Below are positions 1 through 6,781 of a DNA stretch of 54,206 nt, in pieces. Position numbers and translations under genes: made by a program. The notes under the pieces were generated by a model. The model searched no databases and was not told the DNA's origin. It worked only from the letters and a program-made list of their open reading frames with translations. Origin of the DNA: Clostridia bacterium (lineage in GTDB: Bacteria; Bacillota; Clostridia; Christensenellales; Pumilibacteraceae); contig JAAVYI010000007.1 of assembly GCA_022791055.1 (NCBI GenBank), forward strand, positions 1-54,206. Direction: 5' to 3'. Each line of letters begins with the position of its first letter. Positions within the stretch are counted from its first letter, which is position 1.

Positions 1-2
1 AT

Positions 3-401
3 TTCGACAGGTTTTCCGTAGAGTTGGATAATATATGCAAAGGCAAGCGCCGCTCGAATGAATTCGGCGAAAACAAATTTACCAAACAGTTTCCGTTTTT
101 TGCTTTGGGACTTTACAATTTTGCGCGCTTTTTATACGGCGAAGAAGTCGAAAATATCGCGCTCCCCGATGATGCAGGTGTGCTGATAGAACTGCACGAA
201 TACCAAAAAGCCAACGGGTACGAGACGGGTAAGGTCCTTGTGGATTTCAAAAATTCTGTTCCGCTCCTCGACGCATTGCTCAATATAGAGTTGCCGACCA
301 TGCATTTGAAGTACGATAAAAAAGGGAAAGGTTATGTCGATATTGACCGATACAAAAGCGAGATTATCGAAAGAGCGATTGAAATTTATGCTCGGAAATG
401 A
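3..401 (+). CDS. Unrecognised protein, C-terminal part (cut by the window edge)
   Basis: The reading frame is open from the left edge to a TGA stop, so only the C-terminal 132 or so residues are present and the true start lies outside the window. A TTG at position 24 could start it, but it has no convincing ribosome binding site and the frame continues upstream of it. The visible part is soluble, with no signal peptide or membrane segment, is rich in Lys, Glu, Tyr and Phe, and ends in a basic helix. The codons are AT-rich compared with the neighbouring spm genes, which suggests a different origin. A terminator follows about 50 bases downstream. I do not recognise the family and assign no function. 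Confidence 0.55.
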   Translation, partial: FDRFSVELDNICKGKRRSNEFGENKFTKQFPFFALGLYNFARFLYGEEVENIALPDDAGVLIELHEYQKANGYETGKVLVDFKNSVPLLDALLNIELPTMHLKYDKKGKGYVDIDRYKSEIIERAIEIYARK

Positions 402-450
402 GTTGCATAATTGTAGGAAGTATTTTTATCCACTAGGCACAAAAAATTTT

Positions 451-487
451 GTCGCACTTTATCAAAAGATAAAGTGCGGCATTTTTC
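451..487 (+). terminator. Rho-independent terminator after the partial gene
   Basis: A 13-bp stem (GTCGCACTTTATC paired with GATAAAGTGCGGC, one G-T pair) with an AAAA loop is followed by a T-rich tract. Outside it, the short inverted repeat CCACTAG (430-436) / CTAGTGG (520-526) brackets the hairpin. Confidence 0.85.
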
Positions 488-693
488 TTGTTTATTTTTA
501 ATAATTTTCTTATGCACAGCTAGTGGGAGATTTTGTCTGATGAAATATGAAAAATTTATAGTAGATTTTGTTTTGGCTTTATTTTGTTATTAAGCGGTTG
601 CGGATAAAAGTTGAAATAGATAATCGCAAATTTGTTAAATAGGATGTGCGAAAACAACGGGTAGTGTTTTCGTCCTGCAAAGACCATAATTTT
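488..693. other. AT-rich intergenic stretch, nothing further recognised
   Basis: About 200 bases between the terminator and the stop codon of spmB. It is strongly AT-rich, unlike the rest of the window. I see no gene, RNA or clear promoter. The right end of the CCACTAG inverted repeat falls here. Confidence 0.5.
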
Positions 694-1200
694 TTATGTC
701 ACGCGCAAAAGCAGGCAGCCGACGATGCAACCGATAAAGGTGGCGATAAGGGCGACGGGAATGGCGTAGCGCAGGCGTTTGAACTCGACGCGCGACATAT
801 AGATCGCGGCGATATAGAAGATCGTTTCACTCGAGCCGTAAATTACCGAGGCGCAGCGGCCGATGTAGGTGTCCGCGCCGTACAGCGTGTACACATTGTC
901 GAGTATGGCCATAGAACCTGCGCCCGACAGGGGACGCAACAGCATCAGTTCGGTCAGTTCGGCCGGAATGCCGATACACCGCATGACCGGGGAAATGAAG
1001 TTGGCGACCGCGGCCGACACGCCGCTGACGCGGAAAACTTCGACGGCCATCATCACCGTCAATAGATACGGAAACACGCTGACCATCAGTTCAATCGCGC
1101 CCTTACTGCCTTCGACGAACATGCCGTAAGCGTCCTTTTTCTTGAAAAACGACGCAATCAGCACGGTCAGAAAGATCAGCGGGATTACGTAGGCGGTCAC
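694..1200 (-). CDS. spmB: Spore maturation protein SpmB
   Basis: A 168-residue integral membrane protein with four or five hydrophobic segments and the nucleoside-recognition (Gate) fold typical of SpmB. The conserved segment RPLSGAGSMAI (about residues 90-100) matches the family's RPLSGSGA region. In Bacillus, SpmA and SpmB are needed for full dehydration of the spore core and so for heat resistance; the biochemical role is unclear. The GTG start overlaps the spmA stop in a GTGA junction, so the two genes are translationally coupled. The length is close to that of B. subtilis SpmB. This is one of several signs that the organism forms endospores. Confidence 0.93.
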   Translation of the reverse strand: MTAYVIPLIFLTVLIASFFKKKDAYGMFVEGSKGAIELMVSVFPYLLTVMMAVEVFRVSGVSAAVANFISPVMRCIGIPAELTELMLLRPLSGAGSMAILDNVYTLYGADTYIGRCASVIYGSSETIFYIAAIYMSRVEFKRLRYAIPVALIATFIGCIVGCLLLRVT

Positions 1201-1853
1201 GGCTTGCGACTGCGTGCCGAACGCAGCAATGCGGGCGCGACGCGTTTGCGCCTCCGTTTTCCGACCCCGGCCGACGCGCGCGCCTCGGCTTTATCGTCGG
1301 GGAACAGACGGCCGCACAGCTTGACCAAAGCGATGCCGACGACCGTACTCAATACCGTGGCGACGGTCGACGCGATCAGAAAGTCGGCCGGCGCGGTCGA
1401 GCCGTGTGTGGCGCGCATTCCGATGACCGTCGAAGGCAACAGCTGCAACGACGTGGCGCTGATAACGACCAGCATGATCATATTTTGCGACGCGGTTTTG
1501 CGCCCCTCGCTCATGCGCGTGACGGCGCCGATCCCCATCGGCGTCGAAGCGTTGCCCAGTCCCAAAAGATTGGCCGACATGTTCATGGTGATGTATTTTT
1601 CGGTCTGCGCGTCGATCCCTTTAAACAGAAAGCGGATCAAGGGGTGCAACAGCTTGGCGATGCGGTCGGCCGCGCCCAGCCGCTCGAGAATGCCGAACAG
1701 CCCCAGCCACAAGCCGTACACGCCGACCAGATTGATCGCAAGACTGACGGCTTGCGCCGAACCGTTGGTCATCGCCGTGACCGCTGCGCCCGGATCGGTA
1801 AACAGCAGCGTGCCAAGCCCCGACGCTAAGATGATCAGCCAAATTTTACTCAT
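1197..1853 (-). CDS. spmA: Spore maturation protein SpmA
   Basis: A 218-residue membrane protein of the nucleoside-recognition family, first gene of the spmA-spmB pair. It begins MSKIWLIILA, a normal SpmA N-terminus, and contains the characteristic GLGNASTPMGIGA motif (about residues 105-117). I chose the ATG at 1853 because homologues begin at this point; a TTG ten codons further upstream is also possible, and neither has a strong ribosome binding site. The C-terminal 35 or so residues are basic and Arg/Ala-rich and look like a poorly conserved cytoplasmic tail. Family knowledge places it in the mother-cell programme for spore core dehydration. Confidence 0.9.
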   Translation of the reverse strand: MSKIWLIILASGLGTLLFTDPGAAVTAMTNGSAQAVSLAINLVGVYGLWLGLFGILERLGAADRIAKLLHPLIRFLFKGIDAQTEKYITMNMSANLLGLGNASTPMGIGAVTRMSEGRKTASQNMIMLVVISATSLQLLPSTVIGMRATHGSTAPADFLIASTVATVLSTVVGIALVKLCGRLFPDDKAEARASAGVGKRRRKRVAPALLRSARSRKP

Positions 1854-1950
1854 AACACTACAGAATATGAGCGAAGTGGACAAAATATGCGTTTGTCCGC
1901 ACCGAAGGCAAATTCGGGGGCGTCTCCGCTGCTATTTGTCCCATCGAAAT

Positions 1951-1983
1951 AATAAAAGAAAAAACCGCTATTGTAGCGGTTTT
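1951..1983 (-). terminator. Terminator downstream of the tRNA-Pro genes
   Basis: Read on the minus strand, AAAACCGCTA-CAA-TAGCGGTTTT is followed by a run of T (TTTTTTCTTTT). It ends the tRNA transcription unit before spmA. The T-rich flanks on both sides mean it may act in both directions. Confidence 0.8.
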
Positions 1984-1990
1984 CTTTTCA

Positions 1991-2067
1991 TGGTCGAGGT
2001 AGCGAGATTCGAACTCACGACCTCTGCGTCCCGAACGCAGCGCTCTACCAAACTGAGCCATACCTCG
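1991..2067 (-). tRNA. tRNA-Pro (anticodon CGG)
   Basis: A 77-base cloverleaf with an encoded 3' CCA. The acceptor stem is CGAGGTA/TACCTCG with discriminator A. The D arm is GGCTCAGTTTGGTAGAGC. The anticodon stem CTGCG/CGCAG carries loop TTCGGGA, giving anticodon CGG (proline, reading CCG), and the T arm is GTGAG-TTCGAAT-CTCGC. It lies 42 bases downstream of a nearly identical tRNA-Pro gene on the same strand. Confidence 0.95.
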
Positions 2068-2076
2068 ACGAGTGGG

Positions 2077-2101
2077 AAGGCTGTAGAAAGGCTACAGCCT
2101 T
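2077..2101. other. Hairpin between the two tRNA-Pro genes
   Basis: AAGGCTGTAG-AAAG-CTACAGCCTT, a strong stem in the spacer between the tRNA genes. On the minus strand no T tract follows it, so it is more likely a processing or spacer structure than a terminator for the upstream tRNA. Confidence 0.5.
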
Positions 2102-2109
2102 GTTTTATA

Positions 2110-2186
2110 TGGTCGAGGTAGCGAGATTTGAACTCACGACCTCTGCGTCCCTAACGCAGCGCTCTACCAAACTGAGCCATACCTCG
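2110..2186 (-). tRNA. tRNA-Pro (anticodon AGG)
   Basis: A 77-base cloverleaf with encoded CCA, identical to the neighbouring tRNA-Pro except in the anticodon loop (TTAGGGA, anticodon AGG) and one T-loop base (TTCAAAT instead of TTCGAAT). A34 would need conversion to inosine, or unmodified superwobble decoding, to read several CCN codons. Proline identity is supported by G35-G36 and by the A73 discriminator shared with its neighbour. Confidence 0.92.
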
Positions 2187-2258
2187 ACATTTGCTATACG
2201 ATTATACCGCAAATGCGGGCGAATGTCAAGAGATTTGGCATGATTTGTTTCGTATGAA

Positions 2259-2288
2259 TTGACAGCGGCGCGTTTTGTGTGGTACAAT
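2259..2288 (+). promoter_or_regulatory. Sigma-A promoter of the DUF4430-like gene (leaderless arrangement)
   Basis: TTGACA and TACAAT are separated by 18 bases. The ATG of the downstream gene begins 7 bases after the -10 box, so the predicted start of transcription is at or next to the A of the ATG. Confidence 0.75.
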
Positions 2289-2295
2289 GTGGGCT

Positions 2296-2904
2296 ATGAA
2301 TAAGAACATGTTTATCAAGCTGGTCAGCGCGGGAGCCGTCATGCTGATCGCCGTCATCCTTTTACTGCTCAATGTAACCGTGCTTGCGCCCGAACGGCAC
2401 AAGGGCGAAAAGACGGTTGCGCTCGTTATCGAGTATTCGGATCAAACATACGAGTACCGCGATTTGAAAACCAACGCCGAAACGGTGCTCGAACTGTTGA
2501 AAGAGTACGACAAAGCGCTCGAATTACAGCTGAGAACCAAACCGAGCCAGTACGGCGACATGCTGATCGGGCTTAAAAACGCCGAACAGAACGAGGCGGC
2601 CGGCGCATACTACACCTTTACCGTAGGCGGCGAATACGCTACGAACGGCATTTCCACACAGCCGATCGACGACGGCAACGAGATCAAATTTTCTTACGGG
2701 ATAGCGACCTACGACGAGAACTGGACGCAAACAAGCTACACGCTCGCCCCGAGCGCCGGCTTTGTCGACAGCGGCGTTTCGGGAACGTACATCGCAGTGT
2801 GGGTGTGCTGCGGCGTCGGATTGGCCGCCGGCATCGGCTTACTTGTGTATACGTTGCTCGACCGCAAACGCAAGCCCAAGGCACAGCCGAAAGAAGAAGA
2901 GTAA
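2296..2904 (+). CDS. Membrane-anchored DUF4430-like protein
   Basis: A 202-residue protein with an N-terminal membrane segment (about residues 6-27), an external domain of about 125 residues, a second membrane segment near the C-terminus (about 165-187) and a short basic/acidic cytoplasmic tail. The external domain (YRDLKTNAETVLELLKE, then GMLxxGLKNAEQNEAAGAYYTF-like spacing) resembles DUF4430, found in cobalamin-binding and surface-associated proteins of Bacillota, though the match is judged by eye. The ATG at 2296 follows a strong promoter by only 7 bases and has no Shine-Dalgarno sequence. It stands alone, ended by a good terminator. The ligand is unknown. Confidence 0.6.
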   Translation: MNKNMFIKLVSAGAVMLIAVILLLLNVTVLAPERHKGEKTVALVIEYSDQTYEYRDLKTNAETVLELLKEYDKALELQLRTKPSQYGDMLIGLKNAEQNEAAGAYYTFTVGGEYATNGISTQPIDDGNEIKFSYGIATYDENWTQTSYTLAPSAGFVDSGVSGTYIAVWVCCGVGLAAGIGLLVYTLLDRKRKPKAQPKEEE

Positions 2905-2913
2905 AAAGCTACG

Positions 2914-2941
2914 ACCGACGCCGCTCTTGCGTCGGTTTTTT
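2914..2941 (+). terminator. Rho-independent terminator
   Basis: ACCGACGC / GCGTCGGT stem with a 7-base loop, followed by a run of six T. It ends the DUF4430-like gene. Confidence 0.88.
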
Positions 2942-2994
2942 GTTGGATTCGGCAAGATATTTCCGCTCGCCGAAAAAATGCCGCGCCGCATTCC

Positions 2995-3023
2995 TTGTCA
3001 AAAAGGCGTTTTCATGCTATACT
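2995..3023 (+). promoter_or_regulatory. Sigma-A promoter of smpB
   Basis: TTGTCA and TATACT with a 17-base spacer. The smpB ATG lies 20 bases after the -10 box, which leaves a short leader containing a CGAGG ribosome binding site (3031-3035). Confidence 0.7.
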
Positions 3024-3043
3024 ATACGGACGAGGCTATAGAA

Positions 3044-3499
3044 ATGGGAATCAAGATCATCACCGAAAATAAAAAAGCGAAGTTCGAGTATTTCATCACC
3101 GAACGCTACGAGGCCGGCGTCGCTTTGGCGGGGTCGGAGGTCAAAAGCATCAAAATGGGACACGTCAATTTGGGCGACGCGTTCTGTCTGATTTCGGGCG
3201 AGGGCGAAGTCTGGCTGAAAAATTGCCTGGTGTCGCCGTATGAAAAAGGCAACGCCTTCACGCCCGAAGCGCGGCGCGACCGCAAACTGCTGTTGCATAA
3301 GGCCGAAATAGCCAAATTGATCGGCAAGGTCAAAGTCAAGGGCTATACGCTGGTGCCGACCAAACTGTATTTCAAGGACAACCGCGTTAAGGTCGAGATC
3401 GGACTGGCCGAAGGCAAAAAATTGCACGACAAGCGCCGCACGATCAAGGAACGCGACGAGGCGCGGCAAATGGCGCGCGACATCAAGGAGTATCGCTGA
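3044..3499 (+). CDS. smpB: SsrA-binding protein SmpB
   Basis: A 151-residue cytoplasmic RNA-binding protein, the normal SmpB length. It binds tmRNA (ssrA) and brings it to stalled ribosomes for trans-translation. Recognisable parts are the N-terminal core IITENKKAKFEYFI, the GSEVKSIK and LKNCLVSPYEKG strands, the LVPTKLYFKD segment and the basic C-terminal tail with GKKLHDKR. The ATG at 3044 is chosen because the promoter -10 box lies between it and any earlier in-frame ATG, and a CGAGG site sits 8 bases upstream. It is followed directly by a C_GCAxxG_C_C gene, probably in the same transcript. No ssrA gene is visible in the window. Confidence 0.96.
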   Translation: MGIKIITENKKAKFEYFITERYEAGVALAGSEVKSIKMGHVNLGDAFCLISGEGEVWLKNCLVSPYEKGNAFTPEARRDRKLLLHKAEIAKLIGKVKVKGYTLVPTKLYFKDNRVKVEIGLAEGKKLHDKRRTIKERDEARQMARDIKEYR

Positions 3500-3500
3500 T

Positions 3501-3971
3501 ATGGACAAAGAGACGTATATCGAGCAAAAGCGGCAGCAGGCGGCGGCCGCGTTCGTCGAGGGCAAGAATTGCTGCCAAGCCGTGCTGACTGCGTTTGCCG
3601 AGGAAGTCAAGCTCGACCCGACGCTACTGATGCAACTGGGCTGCGGGTTCGGCGGCGGCGTGGCGCGGCAGCGCGAGGTGTGCGGCACGGTCTCGGCGAT
3701 GAGTATGCTCGAGGGCTTGCTGTCGTCGTCGGGCGAGACCGACAAGGCCGACAAGGACGCCGTGTATGCGCGCGTGCGCACGCTTTGCGATGCGTTCAAG
3801 GAGAAAAACGGGTCGATCGTCTGTCGGGAACTGTTGGCCGGCGTGCCTGTGACGACGGGCGGGACGAGCGAGGCGCGCACGGAAACTTATTATAAAAAGC
3901 GGCCTTGCAAGGAATACTGCGCCGACGCGGCCGAATTGATCGCGCGCCGGTTGACGAATGAGACGAAATAG
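3501..3971 (+). CDS. C_GCAxxG_C_C family redox-type protein
   Basis: A 156-residue soluble protein with the hallmarks of this cysteine-motif family: paired cysteines NCCQAV (about residues 23-28), LGCGFGGG (about 46-53), CGT (about 61-63) and C-terminal cysteines CKEYC. Members are thought to bind metal or act in redox reactions, often beside oxidoreductases; no specific reaction is established. The start has a good ribosome binding site (AAGGAG) and follows smpB by one base, so the two are cotranscribed. The last codons overlap the promoter of dnaX, which lies inside this gene. Confidence 0.85.
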   Translation: MDKETYIEQKRQQAAAAFVEGKNCCQAVLTAFAEEVKLDPTLLMQLGCGFGGGVARQREVCGTVSAMSMLEGLLSSSGETDKADKDAVYARVRTLCDAFKEKNGSIVCRELLAGVPVTTGGTSEARTETYYKKRPCKEYCADAAELIARRLTNETK

Positions 3972-3979
3972 GATATAAT
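3951..3979 (+). promoter_or_regulatory. Sigma-A promoter of dnaX, inside the upstream coding region (leaderless arrangement)
   Basis: TTGACG and a perfect TATAAT with a 17-base spacer. The -35 box and most of the spacer are coding sequence of the preceding gene. The dnaX ATG starts 6 bases after the -10 box. Confidence 0.78.
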
Positions 3980-3985
3980 AACGGT

Positions 3986-5500
3986 ATGGCAACGGCATTA
4001 TACAGAAAATACAGGCCGACGGTGTTCGGCGACGTGATCGGACAGGATCATATCGTCCGCACGCTGATCAACCAGATCGAGCATGACCGCGTGGGACATG
4101 CGTATTTGTTCACCGGCAGTCGCGGTACCGGCAAAACGACATGCGCCAAAATTTTTGCGCGCGCCGTCAACTGTAGCGCGCCGGTAAACGGTTCGCCTTG
4201 CGGCAAATGCGAGGCGTGTACCGCGCTCGCAGACGCCAGCAACCTCGATATCATGGAGATCGACGCGGCGTCCAACAACGGCGTGGACGACGCGTGCGAG
4301 ATCCGCGAGCGCGTCAAGTACCCGCCCGTGTGCGGCAAGTACAAGGTCTATATCATCGACGAGGTGCATATGTTGACCGGCAGCGCGTTCAACGCACTTC
4401 TCAAAACGCTCGAAGAGCCGCCGGCGCACGCCGTGTTCATTTTGGCGACGACCGAAGTACATAAGTTGCCCGCGACCATTCTTTCGCGCTGTATGCGATT
4501 CGACTTCCGATTGGTTTCGGTCGATAAGCTGACCGAACTGATCGCCCGCGTGTACGACGCCGAGGGCAAAGCCTACGAGCCGGAAGCGGTGCGCTATATC
4601 GCCCTGGCCGGGCAAGGATCGGTGCGCGACGCGCTTTCGGTCGCCGACATGTGTTTCAACTATTCCGACGGCAAGCTGACGTATGCCGACTGCCTCGAAG
4701 TGTTGGGCGCGACCGACAGCGGCAAAATGCACGCGCTGTTCGACGCGCTCGCAAGCGGCGATTTCGGCACCGCGCTCGCCGGGGTGGACGAGCTGGCGCG
4801 ACTGGGCAAAAGCATGAGCCTGATCGCCCGTGACTTAACGCGCTACGCCCGCGATTTGCTGGTCGCCAAAACCGGCAGCGTCGAGCTGATCAACGACACC
4901 AAAGAGAACATAGCGGCGATGCGCGCCGTCGCCGACAAGTGCAGTGTCGATATGTTGGTCTCGATCGTGCGCATTTTTTCCGAGATCGACAGCGAACTCC
5001 GATATTCGGTCAGCCCGAAAATCGTTTTGGAAGTCGCTTGCGTGCGCGCGGCAAAACTGGCCGTCGCAGACATCGGCGCGCTGACCGAACGGGTTTTGCG
5101 GCTGGAACGCGCCGTCGAAAACGGCGTGCCGACCGTTGCGTCCGCGCCTGCCGCGCCCGCCGCGACGTCGACCGCGCCCAAGCCGAAAGACGCGCACAGC
5201 GTTTGGGGCAGAATGACGACGTACATGCGGACAAGCGGCTCGATGCGGCTGTACTCGCTGATCGGCGACCACCGCGATTTTTCGATCGATGGCAATACGC
5301 TGGTTATTCGCGCGCGCGACGCGGCCTATTTGCAATTTTCCGACGCAGAAACGCTGTCGATGATCGAACGATTCTTGCGCGAGGACGGCGACGAATTGAC
5401 CGTCAAGGTCGTGCAAGCGGCCGACGACAACGCCATGGACAGCGCGATCGACAAGCTCAAAAAGATGATGGGCGACGCAAAACTGGAAATCACAAAATAA
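3986..5500 (+). CDS. dnaX: DNA polymerase III subunit gamma/tau
   Basis: A 504-residue clamp-loader ATPase. The N-terminus MATALYRKYRPTVFGDVIGQ is the family's canonical start, which fixes the initiation codon even though no Shine-Dalgarno sequence precedes it. Visible motifs are Walker A GSRGTGKTT (about residues 43-51), the zinc-binding cysteines in CSAPVNGSPCGKCEAC (about 63-78), Walker B IIDEVH (about 121-126) and the sensor-1 region ATTEVHKLP. Domain III is followed by an Ala/Pro-rich linker (about 385-405) and a tau-like C-terminal domain. I see no slippery A-tract of the E. coli frameshift type, so probably one product is made. It heads the usual dnaX-ybaB-recR cluster. Confidence 0.97.
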   Translation: MATALYRKYRPTVFGDVIGQDHIVRTLINQIEHDRVGHAYLFTGSRGTGKTTCAKIFARAVNCSAPVNGSPCGKCEACTALADASNLDIMEIDAASNNGVDDACEIRERVKYPPVCGKYKVYIIDEVHMLTGSAFNALLKTLEEPPAHAVFILATTEVHKLPATILSRCMRFDFRLVSVDKLTELIARVYDAEGKAYEPEAVRYIALAGQGSVRDALSVADMCFNYSDGKLTYADCLEVLGATDSGKMHALFDALASGDFGTALAGVDELARLGKSMSLIARDLTRYARDLLVAKTGSVELINDTKENIAAMRAVADKCSVDMLVSIVRIFSEIDSELRYSVSPKIVLEVACVRAAKLAVADIGALTERVLRLERAVENGVPTVASAPAAPAATSTAPKPKDAHSVWGRMTTYMRTSGSMRLYSLIGDHRDFSIDGNTLVIRARDAAYLQFSDAETLSMIERFLREDGDELTVKVVQAADDNAMDSAIDKLKKMMGDAKLEITK

Positions 5501-5528
5501 ACAGTATATATAGTATAGGAGGCCGAAA

Positions 5529-5843
5529 ATGGCAAAGTTCAACGGATACGGTGGCGGCGGCATGAACATGCAGCAGATGATGAAACAGGCGCAGAAGATG
5601 CAGGAAGAGATGCTCAAGGCGCAGGAACAACTGGAAGAAACGGAAGTCGAGGGAAAGGCCGGCGGCGGCATGGTGACGGTCACCATGAACGGTAAAAAGC
5701 GCATGACCGGCGTTGTCATCGACCCCGAAGCCGTCGATCCCGATGACGTCGAGATGCTCGAGGATCTGATTCTCGCCGCCTATAACGACGCTTACGAGAA
5801 GGCGGAGGGGGAAGAGAAGAGGGTCATGCCGTACAGTATTTGA
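5529..5843 (+). CDS. ybaB: YbaB/EbfC family nucleoid-associated protein
   Basis: A 104-residue DNA-binding protein with the typical start [19 protein letters not shown], the central [12 protein letters not shown] strand region and [17 protein letters not shown] helix. Homologues form dimers that bind DNA and act with recombination and replication genes; the gene lies between dnaX and recR as in most bacteria. The ribosome binding site is GGAGG, 6 bases before the ATG. The protein lacks the usual Gly/Leu-rich C-terminal tail and ends instead in [12 protein letters not shown], next to a 200-base repeat-like spacer. The tail may have been replaced when that sequence moved in. Confidence 0.92.
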   Translation: MAKFNGYGGGGMNMQQMMKQAQKMQEEMLKAQEQLEETEVEGKAGGGMVTVTMNGKKRMTGVVIDPEAVDPDDVEMLEDLILAAYNDAYEKAEGEEKRVMPYSI

Positions 5844-6043
5844 CGTTTGACGGCACATAGCGGCACACTAAGCCGCTACGTGCGAGACGGCTAAGCGGGC
5901 GCAGTAGGAGGGACTACAGCAACCCGCTTGCCGTCCCGCCTGTTGCGGCTTATTGCACCACTCTGCGCCGTCAAATTTCCCAGGCTTGCGTCAAAAGCAA
6001 GCGCAGCGAAGCAATCTCTTTCGACAGAATACAGGAGTGACCG
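5844..6043. repeat. Structured spacer with repeat remnants between ybaB and recR
   Basis: Two hundred bases in an otherwise compact operon. It holds a long hairpin (GACGGC at 5887-5892 and CCCGCT-T-GCCGTC near 5930, with an inner GTAG/CTAC stem) and, near 5983-6023, GCTTGCG and GCGAAGCAATCTC, which match one arm of the ATTGCGAGC...GCAATCTC repeats at 15649-15905 and 48732-48764. I see no gene in it. Confidence 0.55.
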
Positions 6044-6628
6044 ATGAAACAACTCGACAGCATTGCGCGGCTGATCAATAAATTTACCAAGCTGCCCGGC
6101 GTGGGCGCCAAGACCGCGCAAAGGTACGCTTACGGGGTACTCGACATGACCGAGGCCGAAGTCGCCGACTTTTGCGACGCGATGACAGAAGTCAAGCGCA
6201 CGGTACGCTATTGCGTCGAATGCGGCAACCTGACCGACAAAGACGTTTGCGACATTTGCGAACGCCGCGACAAAAGCATTATTTGCGTGGTGGCGTACCC
6301 CAAAGACGTGTTGGCGCTCGAACGCATTTCGGGCTATACCGGCGTCTATCACGTGTTGCACGGCACGCTCAACCCGATGGAGGGGCGAGGACCGGACGAC
6401 TTGCACATTAAACAGCTGCTCGCCCGTCTCGACGGGGTGGAAGAGGTGATCATGGCGACCAATCCGGACGTCGAGGGCGAGGCCACAGCCATGTACGTCG
6501 CGCGGCTATTGAAACCGTTGGGCATCAAGGTGACGCGTATTGCGCAAGGCATCAGCATGGGCAGCGAGTTGGAATACGCCGACGAGGTGACGCTTTCCCG
6601 CGCGCTCGAGGCGAGAACGGAATTGTAA
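6044..6628 (+). CDS. recR: Recombination protein RecR
   Basis: A 194-residue protein acting with RecO (and RecF) to load RecA on gapped DNA. It has an N-terminal helix-hairpin-helix (KLPGVGAKTAQRYA, about residues 16-29), a four-cysteine zinc finger (C57, C60, C69, C72 in CVECG...CDIC), a Toprim domain (from about residue 80, including NPDVEGEATA) and the C-terminal RIAQGISMGSELEYAD segment with a Walker-B-like strand. Length and motif order are standard. The ribosome binding site is CAGGAG, 6 bases before the ATG. Confidence 0.97.
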   Translation: MKQLDSIARLINKFTKLPGVGAKTAQRYAYGVLDMTEAEVADFCDAMTEVKRTVRYCVECGNLTDKDVCDICERRDKSIICVVAYPKDVLALERISGYTGVYHVLHGTLNPMEGRGPDDLHIKQLLARLDGVEEVIMATNPDVEGEATAMYVARLLKPLGIKVTRIAQGISMGSELEYADEVTLSRALEARTEL

Positions 6629-6679
6629 AGCCCGCCCCTCGACTGCGCACGGGTGACAAAAGGTATATTCGATTTTCCG

Positions 6680-6710
6680 CGAGGCCGCAAATTGTTTGCG
6701 GTCTCGTCGT
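6680..6710 (+). terminator. Terminator after recR
   Basis: CGAGGCCGCAAA-TTG-TTTGCGGTCTCG, a 12-bp stem with one G-T pair, followed by TCGTTTA. The T tract is weak. Confidence 0.65.
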
Positions 6711-6746
6711 TTATAAGACAAATTTGCCGAAACTGTTTAGAAAGTA

Positions 6747-6775
6747 TTGTTTTTTGCCGGCAGGTATGCTATACT
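6747..6775 (+). promoter_or_regulatory. Promoter of the lipid-kinase-family gene (leaderless arrangement)
   Basis: TTGTTT and TATACT with a 17-base spacer; the ATG at 6782 starts 6 bases after the -10 box. Confidence 0.68.
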
Positions 6776-6781
6776 ATAACC

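Noticed and set aside
646..2121. Long open frames on plus opposite spmB and spmA
   Set aside because: They are Arg/His-rich antisense reflections of the GC-rich spm genes, have no ribosome binding sites and resemble no family.
2762..3043. A 94-residue N-terminal extension of SmpB
   Set aside because: It would read through the preceding gene's end, a terminator and the smpB promoter. SmpB proteins begin at the conserved IITENKKA region.
3986..5500. Programmed frameshift in dnaX producing a separate gamma subunit
   Set aside because: No A-AAA-AAG type slippery run followed by a stem-loop is visible near the linker.
5844..6043. SRP RNA (scr/ffs), which lies near dnaX in some Bacillota
   Set aside because: The long hairpin lacks the conserved GGAA-type tetraloop and the GGTCAGG/AGCAGCC symmetric loop. 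Repeat-like arms explain the sequence better.
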